From an uncultured Campylobacter sp. (GTDB lineage Bacteria > Campylobacterota > Campylobacteria > Campylobacterales > Campylobacteraceae), in assembly GCA_900539505.1 (NCBI GenBank), contig UQCL01000047.1:1-17045 (forward strand): a stretch of DNA of 17,045 bases, written 5' to 3'. Below are positions 1 through 6,614 of the stretch, piece after piece; within the stretch, counting starts at the first letter, position 1; each line of letters opens with the position of its first letter. The notes under the pieces are model-generated. The model was not told the DNA's origin and searched no databases. It was given only the letters and a program-made list of their open reading frames with translations. A program made the position numbers and the translations under genes.

Positions 1-48
1 CGAGATGCAGCGTAGTCTCGTGGGCTCGGAGATGTGTATAAGAGACAG
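1..48 (+). other. Illumina Nextera adapter (non-genomic contamination)
   Basis: Bases 1-6 (CGAGAT) match the 3' end of the Illumina P7 primer. Bases 7-14 (GCAGCGTA) match the primer-strand form of Nextera XT index N721. Bases 15-29 are the Nextera read-2 overhang. Bases 30-48 are the 19 bp Tn5 mosaic end AGATGTGTATAAGAGACAG. The parts abut in the exact order of a Nextera library molecule, so this is untrimmed adapter at a contig end and not a Tn5 element. Genomic sequence begins at base 49. Confidence 0.97.
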
Positions 49-134
49 AATTTTACCTCTTAAAATTTGGAATCTCATGCGTGAAATTCAGTCTAAATTT
101 GATAGCTGAAATTAGGTTTTAAGCGCTTTATTGA

Positions 135-140
135 TATACT
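135..140 (+). promoter_or_regulatory. Probable -10 box of the DUF465 gene
   Basis: TATACT lies in the context TTGATATACTT, 26 bases before the ATG at 167. The identical ten bases TTGATATACT occur at the same distance class upstream of the znuA-like gene (2261-2270). No clear -35 box is visible, as is usual for Campylobacter sigma-70 promoters. A TTG at 131 falls inside this element, which argues against an upstream start for the gene. Confidence 0.55.
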
Positions 141-166
141 TAAATAAATTTTTCAAAGGAGTAGGC

Positions 167-397
167 ATGTTTCATGAATACAGAGATTTAATCACTGAGT
201 TAAAAGGCAAAAACGCGCGATTTGATTCGCTTTTCGAGAAACACGACGAGCTGGATCACAAGATCGCCGACGCACAAGCCGGCAGAGTGCATATGAGCGA
301 TCTGGAGATCGATGCGATGAAGAAAGAAAAGCTTCGCATAAAAGATGAGCTAGGCACCCTGCTAGCGCAATATAAAGCCGAAAAGGCAGATAAATAA
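167..397 (+). CDS. DUF465 / YdcH-like small coiled-coil protein
   Basis: This 76-residue soluble protein is almost entirely charged and helical. The opening FHEYRDLITELKG, a central HDELDHKI, and a C-terminal stretch ending in LKDEL-like and LLAQYK-like residues fit the DUF465 (YdcH) family of 70-80 residue helical-hairpin proteins. Family function is unknown. No signal peptide or membrane segment is seen. The start is ATG at 167, with an AAGGAG ribosome site at 156-161 and five bases of spacing. An in-frame TTG at 131 would add 12 residues but lies in the -10 region. It is probably monocistronic, because a strong inverted repeat begins at its stop codon. Confidence 0.8.
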   Translation: MFHEYRDLITELKGKNARFDSLFEKHDELDHKIADAQAGRVHMSDLEIDAMKKEKLRIKDELGTLLAQYKAEKADK

Positions 398-462
398 AGC
401 TGCTTGCGGCGAAATTAAGATGCAGCAGAGTGCTAGCAAGGCTAATTTCGCCGCTAAGCTTT
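396..462 (+). terminator. Long inverted repeat after the DUF465 gene
   Basis: The left arm is AAAGCT (396-401) plus GCGGCGAAATTA (406-417). The right arm is TAATTTCGCCGC (443-454) plus AGCTTT (457-462). The inner 12 bp and outer 6 bp pair perfectly, separated by a small internal loop. The 25-base apical loop contains the palindrome TGCTAGCA (431-438). It starts at the stop codon, so it is probably a terminator or 3'-end stabiliser. There is no long T run after it, which lowers confidence in intrinsic termination. Confidence 0.5.
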
Positions 463-1254
463 AATCCGTGTTTAGAATTTTCTAATCTCAATAAGTTTAA
501 CCGCTTAAATTTGCCGCGCATGATAGAGATATTAAAACAGCGTGCCAAAACGAGTTAAAAATTTATACCGCACGCTTTACCATATTGACACCGCTAAATA
601 ATTTTTACGTATCGGCTACATAACTGTAGATATTCTATAATGCAATATTAGCATAATAAATATAACTCATCTCGGCTCGTTATCGCCCCTTCCGCTTCCA
701 AAAATATCTCTTGTTGAATATTTTGCGCTACAGAGTAAATTAAAATTTACGCTGCATCGCCCTGCAGCCTGGCTTTTAAATTTTACTTTGCAGCGAGCAT
801 TTTTAGAAAATTTCAAATCTTGTGCTTTGCTTATTGCGGGCGCAATACCTACTTTTAAAAATCCGCATTTCAAAGGAATCTGAAATAGCGTTAGAATTTT
901 AAATTCCCGTTCGCGCTAGCCGCGAAATTTTAAATTCGCAGACTCCAACTAAGCACTAGTTTATGTTAGAGCCTGCTTTAGTCTCTCCACGGAATTTAGC
1001 CAAGCTTGCTTATTTTAACCCGCTTCGTTGAGCTTTAAAAATTTAGATTATTTCTTTGATCGTATCGGCCTGCCGGCACAGAATTCCTAAAGTTAACTTA
1101 TTTGCTATATACACAATTAAAAGCGGCGTTAACACGGAATTAAATAGTATAAGTGAAATCTGTAAAAGGTGTGAAATTTAATCATAGAATTTTAAGCGCT
1201 AAGGATTTGCGATAGAATTTCGTCGCGCAAATCAAATCCCAAAGCTAACCTAGC
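463..1254. other. Stretch with no convincing gene
   Basis: About 790 bases lie between the DUF465 gene and the next recognisable gene. Only short open frames without family resemblance, start context or protein-like composition are present; the longest is a 68-codon minus-strand frame at 667-873. The sequence holds many AAATTT/TTTAAA words and small local palindromes, for example around 925-940. No tRNA arms, signature RNA motifs, CRISPR repeats or insertion-sequence ends were seen. It may be decayed sequence or contain an unrecognised small RNA. Confidence 0.5.
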
Positions 1255-1695
1255 CTACTCAAAAACCTTCGCTTCTAAGCCATGTAGCCTTTGCAAGCCG
1301 ATATCGATATATTCGTTAAGCTTCTCATTATTTTCCAGCAATTTGTCGTAATAGCTCTTGGCTCTTTCTCTAGCGGTCGCATCAGGCTCGATATACTTTA
1401 GCCCACTTTTGAAAAATCCTTTAGATTCCACAAAATAGATCGAGTGGATCTTCTCGCAGTGCGATAGCCCTGCTTCAGTGTAGTTTAAAATCGATTCGTA
1501 CGCGATGTTGCCTAACAGCTCCTGCAGCCTATTTGCGGGATTTTTGAAAAACTCGGCAAACTCCTTATACGGCGTAAAAACCTGATCAAGATTTTTCATC
1601 GCATCGCCGTAGATACCCTTTTTCAGGCGAAACATCGTCATTTCTTGAGAACTTACAAACTTCTCTATTGCTTTTATCGTATCGTTTTTATTCAC
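1255..1695 (-). CDS. Unrecognised small helical protein
   Basis: I do not recognise the family. The product is 146 residues, soluble, without signal peptide or membrane segment, rich in Lys/Glu and apparently all-helical. Aromatic patches occur at YKEFAEFF (residues 43-50) and IYFVESKGFF (86-95), and a lone Cys at 80. The chosen start is GTG at 1693-1695. It is supported by AAAGGG on the minus strand (complement of 1705-1710), nine bases upstream, and by a -10-like TATAAT further upstream. An ATG 18 codons in is a weaker alternative. The next gene upstream on the same strand is the Fur-like regulator, 135 bases away, so it probably has its own promoter. Confidence 0.7.
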   Translation of the reverse strand: MNKNDTIKAIEKFVSSQEMTMFRLKKGIYGDAMKNLDQVFTPYKEFAEFFKNPANRLQELLGNIAYESILNYTEAGLSHCEKIHSIYFVESKGFFKSGLKYIEPDATARERAKSYYDKLLENNEKLNEYIDIGLQRLHGLEAKVFE

Positions 1696-1729
1696 TGAAT
1701 TTTTCCCTTTTAAAATATGAAACGCTCGG

Positions 1730-1735
1730 ATTATA
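1730..1735 (-). promoter_or_regulatory. Probable -10 box of the small helical-protein gene
   Basis: The minus strand reads TATAAT in the context ACGATATAATCC, 34 bases before the GTG start at 1695. It is a perfect -10 hexamer in the gap between this gene and the Fur-like gene. Confidence 0.5.
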
Positions 1736-1830
1736 TCGTTTGTTTTATAAAAATCCGTTAAAAATCGGTTAAATTTTGCCCTAGCGTTTTAGCCAAATTT
1801 CCTTGAGCGCTTTTTATTAAATTTCCCGCC

Positions 1831-2184
1831 TCAGCCGCCGCACTTCTCGCACAATCCTCGCACAAGCACGCTTTTGACATTTTTTTGTGGCAAAGCTGGC
1901 ATCGAAATCTCCTCCATTTTATGGCAGCTTTCGCAGACAAAATACGCTTTGGCGCCGTCGGTAAGCTCATAAAAGCTTTTATGATTATTTTCGCTGGTAA
2001 TTATCAAATTTTTCTCTTCCAAAAGCGCTATATTGCGATATATCGTGGTTTTATTAGCACCCGTTTGTTCTACTAGTTCATCGTAGCTTACCGGGCATTT
2101 TTTCTCGCTTAAGATCTGCACGATCTGCACTCTAAGCGCTGTAGGAACGATATCGTGACTCACTAAAAAATCTTTGGGATCCAT
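1831..2184 (-). CDS. Short Fur-family metal-responsive regulator (Zur-like)
   Basis: This 117-residue DNA-binding protein has the Fur-family layout. A winged helix spans residues 5-65, with recognition helix NKTTIYRNIALL at 44-55 (family pattern TVYR.L..L). The shortened metal/dimer domain carries two CxxC pairs: C84/C87 and C112/C115, the second in the C-terminal GLCEKC. Paired CxxC motifs hold a structural zinc in the family. The His-rich segment usual before the first CxxC (the HHHDH-type region of Fur) is missing, and the protein is about 20-30 residues shorter than typical Fur or Zur. It is divergent from a zinc-binding protein gene, so zinc-dependent repression of that unit is the likely role (inferred). 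The start is ATG at 2184 with an AAAGG ribosome site. PerR-, Fur- or Nur-like specificity cannot be excluded. Confidence 0.8.
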   Translation of the reverse strand: MDPKDFLVSHDIVPTALRVQIVQILSEKKCPVSYDELVEQTGANKTTIYRNIALLEEKNLIITSENNHKSFYELTDGAKAYFVCESCHKMEEISMPALPQKNVKSVLVRGLCEKCGG

Positions 2185-2239
2185 TGTGCGCCTTTTTTGA
2201 AATTTAAGCGATGATAGCGAAATTTAGATAAATTTATAT

Positions 2240-2258
2240 TAAGTTGCAACTAAGTTGC
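2240..2258. promoter_or_regulatory. Candidate operator for the Fur-like regulator
   Basis: Three overlapping half-sites are visible: AGTTGC (2242-2247), GCAACT (2246-2251) and AGTTGC (2253-2258). They form a 10 bp palindrome AGTTGCAACT (2242-2251) and a 13-base perfect inverted repeat GCAACTAAGTTGC (2246-2258). The 8-mer TAAGTTGC also repeats directly at 2240 and 2251, one helical turn apart. The block ends six bases before the znuA -10 box (2265-2270), so bound protein would cover the -35 region. It lies between the divergent regulator and its presumed target. That it binds the Fur-like protein is inference. Confidence 0.55.
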
Positions 2259-2264
2259 TTTTGA

Positions 2265-2270
2265 TATACT
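2265..2270 (+). promoter_or_regulatory. Probable -10 box of the zinc-uptake unit
   Basis: TATACT in the context TTGATATACT is identical to the DUF465 promoter element. It is 27 bases before the ATG at 2298 and directly downstream of the candidate operator. Confidence 0.55.
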
Positions 2271-2297
2271 TCCGCAATTTTTTTGGAAAGGAATTTT

Positions 2298-3224
2298 ATG
2301 AAAAAGCTTGTTTTCACGCTTTTAGCAGCTAGTTGCGTAGCATTCGCCAAACCTACGGTCACCACGACCATACTTCCTACGAAGTATTTTGTTGAACAGA
2401 TCGCAGGCGATACCCTGCAGGTAAATACGATGGTCGGCAAAGGCGCTGACCCGCACACATACGAGCCTAAGCCTTCGGAGATGAAAATGCTAGAAAATAG
2501 TGATCTGTATTTTGCAGTCGGTATAGAATTTGATGAAGTCTGGCTACCAAAGCTTGCTGCATCGTATCCAAAGATGAAGATAATCCGCACCGAAGATGGC
2601 ATTACCAAAATGGCTATGGCAGAGCATCACCATCACGACGAACATGATCATAGCGCGCATCACGATGATCGCGATCATGACGCGCACCATGAGCATGGCG
2701 ACAAAGACCACGAGGCGCACGAGCACCATCATCATCACGACGGCTTAGACCCACATATCTGGCTCGATCCGCAGCTTGTAAAAATTCAAGCTAAAAATAT
2801 TAAAGACGCGTTAACCAAACAGTATCCTAAGGATGCTAAAATTTATGAAGCAAATTTCGATAAATTTGCTAAAAAGCTTGACGAGCTGGACGCTTACGCA
2901 AAGCAAAAATTAGCGGGCGTCAAGGGAAAGAAATTTATGGTTTATCATCCGTCTTGGGGCTATTTCGCGCACCGATACGACCTGGAGCAGATCGCAGTCG
3001 AAGTAGAGGGCAAAGAGCCTAAGCCTGCGGATTTAGCCGAGCTGATCGAGGAAGCCAAAGAGGAAAAGATCAAGGTGATTTTCGTCGCACCGCAGTTTTC
3101 CAAAAAGGCAGCGCAAACCATCGCCGCTCAAACGGGCGCAAAGGTGATGGAGATCGATCAGCTGCCGCTAGATTGGTACGAGACGATGAAAAAGACGATC
3201 GACGTTTTCGGAGAAAATTTGTAG
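2298..3224 (+). CDS. znuA: Periplasmic zinc-binding protein, ZnuA family
   Basis: This 308-residue cluster-9 (type A-I) metal solute-binding protein captures zinc in the periplasm. The signal peptide is residues 1-17 (AFA|K cleavage, inferred). Expected metal ligands are H53 (DPHTYEP), H153 (DPHIWLDP), H217 (VYHPSWGYFAH) and D286 near the end. Between the first two His ligands, residues 110-147 form a loop with 19 histidines among 38 residues plus many Asp/Glu. Such loops are typical of zinc rather than manganese members. The start is ATG at 2298, with AAAGGA at 2287-2292 and five bases of spacing. It is the first gene of a unit with the DUF1007-NicO fusion, three bases downstream. No ABC permease or ATPase gene follows, which is unusual for znuA. 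Zinc is the best guess, though Ni, Co or Mn binding is possible. Confidence 0.9.
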   Translation: MKKLVFTLLAASCVAFAKPTVTTTILPTKYFVEQIAGDTLQVNTMVGKGADPHTYEPKPSEMKMLENSDLYFAVGIEFDEVWLPKLAASYPKMKIIRTEDGITKMAMAEHHHHDEHDHSAHHDDRDHDAHHEHGDKDHEAHEHHHHHDGLDPHIWLDPQLVKIQAKNIKDALTKQYPKDAKIYEANFDKFAKKLDELDAYAKQKLAGVKGKKFMVYHPSWGYFAHRYDLEQIAVEVEGKEPKPADLAELIEEAKEEKIKVIFVAPQFSKKAAQTIAAQTGAKVMEIDQLPLDWYETMKKTIDVFGENL

Positions 3225-3227
3225 TTG

Positions 3228-5390
3228 ATGAAATTTATTAAAATTTTACTTTTATCCGCGATCTTTAGCTCGCGGATATTTGCGTGCGCTCTGTGCGCCC
3301 TATACACGCCTACTGCACACGTTAGCATTACCCCCGTCGCACAAGACGGCAAGATCGTGAGCCTGCATTTTTCGTGGCTTTTCTCTCAAAATTTTACCGA
3401 CGTCATAATGCAGACCTACGATATAAATTCCAATACCAAGCTTGAAAATAGCGAGCTTGCCGAGATAACTAAGGCGATGACCGATTATCTAACCCCTAAA
3501 AACTACCTTTGCGAGGCGGAATTCTACGATCAAGCGCCAAAAAACGCAAAGCCCGCGCTTAGCAACCTCGTAGGCACGCAAATCAAGGGAAATTTTAAAA
3601 ACGCAATAAGCCTCGTCAAAAAGGGCAGACTCATGTTTGAGTTTGATCAAAAGGTCGGCTTTGAGCTGCGAAACGGCCGCGTTCTTAAAATTTCCATTAA
3701 CGACGATCAGGGATTTTTCAATTTCAAAATGCTTGACGACAAGCCCATTAATCTGGGCGAGGGCTTTGTAGCGAAGCCTAATTCAAATTTAGCCACCACA
3801 TTTATAGAATTTAGCGGCGAAAAGCCAAAGATCGCAGATAAAAAACTGCCAATTTCAGGCACGCCGAACTCTGATTTAGCGCAGGATGATCTTGTATCTA
3901 GCGAGCAGAGTCTTGCGAGCTCAGAGGATAAACTTGCGCAAGGCGGTCAAGCTAAACCGAATTCCAGCTCAGCACGCAGATCGAACCAAAGATCCGTCGG
4001 CGATATCGTTTCGGAAGCTGCAGCAGAGGCGCAAAAAAATATCGCCGCTTCGGATGCTCTCGCGCAGATTAATAAAGCCGCTAAAAAGGACGTGCAAGCA
4101 AAAGGTGATCCCGCAAATTCTGCGGCGTCTGTAGATAAAGACGCGGGCGAAAATTTTGCGGCGAGGCGAGATAATTCTTTAAATTCCGCGCATTCTACGC
4201 AAAATTTAGCGACGCCGCCCGAGGAGAGTTCTTTAAATTTAGCGCAAAATAGCGCGAGCAAAAACGGCGCCGCATCCGACAGCGACAATATTTCAAGCGA
4301 GCCACAAAAAGAGGCTACGCTGGGATTTGTCGCGCAAAAGACGGTGGATTTTATGAAAAGTCTCAAAACGGCGTTTCGAGCAAGCAGCGAGCAAGCAAGC
4401 GCGAGCACGATCCTATGGGTCTTGGCGCTTTCTTTCATATACGGCTTTTTCCACGCGGCGGGCCCTGGGCACGCGAAGCTGCTAACTGCGAGCTACTTCT
4501 TAGCCCATGGCGGAAGCTACGTCAAAGCCTTCGGATTTGCCCTTAAAATCGGGCTTCTGCACGTCTTAGGAGCGCTCGTTTTGGTAAGCGCGAGCATGTT
4601 CGTGCTGCAAAACGTTGCAGGCATAGTTTCTGCAAACTCCGCCTCGATCACCACGAAAATTTCGGCGCTTCTGATCATCGTCATAACCGCGCTCATCATC
4701 TACGACAAAGCTCGCCGCGTAAGATCGGGCGCCCGCCACGATGCGGACTGCTCCTGCGCCGCTTGCGCTTCCGCCGCAAACACCGCAGAGACGGACGCCG
4801 GATTAAAAAATACGGCGTTTGCAAACGCCGGGGATTCCGCTCACGCAGCGTCAAAGAGTTATAAATTTTCTAAATTTAATATTCAAAGTGACGAATCCGC
4901 ACAGCATTTAGATACTGAAAATTCGGGCGCCACAACGGCAGAGCTAAATTCAAATTTAAATTTAAACGCAAGCCTAGAGGAAAACTCGTCTAGCCAAAAC
5001 AAGCAAAAACAGACTTTAAATTCTGCAAATTTAAAAAACCAAACCTCGTCTCGCTCGCTGCAAAGCAGCGCGACTAGCGGCGGCGAGAAAGGGCGCGAGT
5101 GGCTTATTGCGCTTGCTGCGGCGCTCGTGCCCTGCCCCGGCACGATCCTTATTTTCGTGCTTGCCTTCAGCCTCGGAAGCTTCGCGCTTAGCGTCGCGAG
5201 TGCGCTTTTCATCGGTTTTGGAATGAGCGTCGTGATATTTTTAGCCGCGCTTTTCGGCGCGAAGGCAAACGAGCTAAGTTCGAAGCGGCTCGTAAGTTTG
5301 AAGCTTTACGTCGAATTTGCGGGGCTTTTCGTGATGTTTGGGCTCGGAGTTTTTATGTATTTCATCTCAGACACCCTCAGGATACTGTGA
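3228..5390 (+). CDS. DUF1007-NicO fusion metal transporter (ZevA-ZevB-like)
   Basis: This 720-residue inner-membrane protein probably moves a divalent metal (zinc, or nickel/cobalt). Residues 1-19 are a signal peptide, followed by CALCALYTPTAH. Residues 20-200 resemble DUF1007, the periplasmic partner ZevA of Haemophilus. Residues about 395-495 are the first NicO half, with the signature HAAGPGHAK (H409, H415). Residues about 624-715 are the second half, with LVPCPG (635-638) and several membrane segments. NicO/RcnA/ZevB proteins are metal transporters. Two long Ala/Ser/Asn-rich low-complexity linkers separate the parts (about 200-390 and 500-620); the second begins with H504 and C508, C510, C513. 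The start is ATG at 3228, three bases after the znuA stop; an in-frame TTG at 3225 abuts the stop. GGAG at 3210-3213 lies inside znuA, so translation is probably coupled. Direction of transport is not certain. Confidence 0.8.
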   Translation: MKFIKILLLSAIFSSRIFACALCALYTPTAHVSITPVAQDGKIVSLHFSWLFSQNFTDVIMQTYDINSNTKLENSELAEITKAMTDYLTPKNYLCEAEFYDQAPKNAKPALSNLVGTQIKGNFKNAISLVKKGRLMFEFDQKVGFELRNGRVLKISINDDQGFFNFKMLDDKPINLGEGFVAKPNSNLATTFIEFSGEKPKIADKKLPISGTPNSDLAQDDLVSSEQSLASSEDKLAQGGQAKPNSSSARRSNQRSVGDIVSEAAAEAQKNIAASDALAQINKAAKKDVQAKGDPANSAASVDKDAGENFAARRDNSLNSAHSTQNLATPPEESSLNLAQNSASKNGAASDSDNISSEPQKEATLGFVAQKTVDFMKSLKTAFRASSEQASASTILWVLALSFIYGFFHAAGPGHAKLLTASYFLAHGGSYVKAFGFALKIGLLHVLGALVLVSASMFVLQNVAGIVSANSASITTKISALLIIVITALIIYDKARRVRSGARHDADCSCAACASAANTAETDAGLKNTAFANAGDSAHAASKSYKFSKFNIQSDESAQHLDTENSGATTAELNSNLNLNASLEENSSSQNKQKQTLNSANLKNQTSSRSLQSSATSGGEKGREWLIALAAALVPCPGTILIFVLAFSLGSFALSVASALFIGFGMSVVIFLAALFGAKANELSSKRLVSLKLYVEFAGLFVMFGLGVFMYFISDTLRIL

Positions 5391-5597
5391 TCGCAAAATT
5401 TGAACGCAAATTTCAAAGGCGGCTCGCGTGAAATATAAACTTGCGCGATACGTTAAATTTTAAATCCGGTGCGAATTGTTTTCAGAATAGTAAGATTTTA
5501 AAATTTTACGCCGCACGGACCCGCGTAAATTAAGCTCCGATCCCGACTATTCATTAAGCGGCGGAATTCGCTCTTTATAAATCACGTTAAATTTTGC
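5391..5597. other. Spacer with inverted repeats after the transporter gene
   Basis: About 200 bases hold no gene. TCCGGTGCG (5465-5473) pairs with CGCACGGA (5512-5519) with one bulged G. Inside this loop lies a near-perfect 20-base palindrome, 5490-5509 (GTAAGATTTT / AAAATTTTAC, one G:T pair). These could end the znuA-transporter transcript, but no clear T run follows, so the role is uncertain. Confidence 0.35.
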
Positions 5598-5603
5598 TAC
5601 AAT
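5598..5603 (+). promoter_or_regulatory. Probable -10 box of the DUF3137 gene
   Basis: TACAAT in the context TTTTGCTACAATACGGG lies 28 bases before the ATG at 5632. The context CTACAAT matches the element proposed for pheS. Confidence 0.55.
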
Positions 5604-5631
5604 ACGGGCGAAATTTTTCTCAAGGATAGAT

Positions 5632-6581
5632 ATGTCGCCTGCTCTGCAAGATGCTATTTCGCAAACTTTAATCGAGCAAAAAGCGTGCGCTAAAGCTTTT
5701 AATAGATACCGCTACCTCAGTATAGCCGCCTTTTTTGCGGTCCTGTTCGTATTAGTGTTTCTAAACGGCGTTAAAGCAGACACTCCTCTAATAAAAATTG
5801 CCGAATTTTCGAGCGTCTTGATCCTTTTTCAGATCTTTTGGATATTTCTTATGCATTGCGCCAGTCAAGAAAGCGAAGCGGAAATTCGCTACTACAAATT
5901 TTATAAAGAGATATTCGTCCGCGCCGTAATAAACGATATAGATGCCGGTTTAAAATACGATCCATATACCGGCATGCAAGAAGAGGAATTTCAAAAATTT
6001 AGAATTTATAGGAAATCTAGGATCAAAAGCGAGGATCGGATTGCGGGCGCGCACTGCGGGATTAAATTTAGCCTAAGCGAGGTACATAGTAATGGTAGGT
6101 TTTACATGAAAACGGATAATCCGCTCATAGCGGCGATTATGTTGATCAAAATATTCTACGATAACTATATGGACTTTGACGGCAACGTACTGATCTGCGA
6201 GCTCGCGAAAAAACCTCGGGCAAAACGATAGTGGTAAGTAGGGAGCTAAACGCCAAGATCTTCGGCGAAAAAGAGATGATGGACGATGTGGATTTTATGC
6301 GCGATTTTCGCGTGTTTGCGGATGACAAAGTGGAAGCGCGCTATCTGCTAACGCCCGCGTTTATGGAGCGTCTGCGCGAAATAAATCGCGAAACGAGCGG
6401 CGAGTTCAGCTTGAGCACGGTATTTATGGATGAGCACTTATATCTATTTTTAAAAGGCGCGCCCGATCTTTTCGAAACTACTCTTTTTGATAGGCCCGCT
6501 AGCATAGAGCTCGCGCGCGAATACCAAACGCAGATCCGCAAAATTTTAAGCCTAATCGAAACGCTTAAACTCACAAATTAG
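5632..6581 (+). pseudogene. DUF3137 membrane protein gene, frameshifted
   Basis: The first frame (5632-6231, 199 codons) begins at ATG with AAGGA at 5622-5626. It has two membrane segments (residues about 28-46 and 56-75), then a cytoplasmic part with FKEI/YDPYTGMQEEEF and KFSLSEVHS. It stops soon after residue K194. The next frame carries the expected remainder: VSRELNAKIFG, DDKVEARYLLTPAFMERL, DLFETTLF. Both halves are consecutive parts of a DUF3137 protein. The break is at the A6 run 6208-6213. One more A, or a -1 slip there, joins the frames into a 316-residue protein of normal family length. The second part otherwise has only a poor GTG start at 6231. It may be a true mutation, a slippage site or an assembly error. 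Family function is unknown. Confidence 0.8.
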
Positions 6582-6614
6582 CAGGGTACATTGGGGCTGA
6601 AATTTTGTACCTGC
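6581..6614 (+). terminator. Probable terminator of the DUF3137 gene
   Basis: GCAGGGTACA (6581-6590) pairs with TGTACCTGC (6606-6614) with a single bulged G and a 15-base loop, beginning at the last base of the stop codon. It is followed by TCATTTTA, a weak T-rich tail. Confidence 0.45.

Noticed and set aside
30..48. Tn5/IS50 mosaic end suggesting a transposon
   Set aside because: It is embedded in the full Nextera library adapter in the correct order, so it is a sequencing artefact.
192..548. Minus-strand open frame of 118 codons
   Set aside because: It is antisense to the DUF465 gene and the following inverted repeat, and the translation has no family resemblance.
667..873. Minus-strand open frame of 68 codons
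   Set aside because: There is no good ribosome site, the composition is not protein-like, and no family was recognised.
1758..1970. Minus-strand frame with CxxC-like pairs overlapping the Fur-like gene end
   Set aside because: It is the shifted frame of the same DNA. The true frame ends with the expected GLCEKC motif, so no frameshift is needed.
2325..2340. Possible lipobox (AASC) making the ZnuA-like protein a lipoprotein
   Set aside because: The residue at -3 is Ala and not Leu, and a standard AFA|K signal-peptidase I site follows four residues later.
2544..2738. Met/Val-rich minus-strand frame resembling a membrane peptide
   Set aside because: It is the antisense reading of the His/Asp codons in the zinc-binding loop.
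3947..4438. Minus-strand open frame of 163 codons
   Set aside because: It lies opposite the low-complexity linker of the NicO fusion and arises from its Ala/Ser-rich codons.
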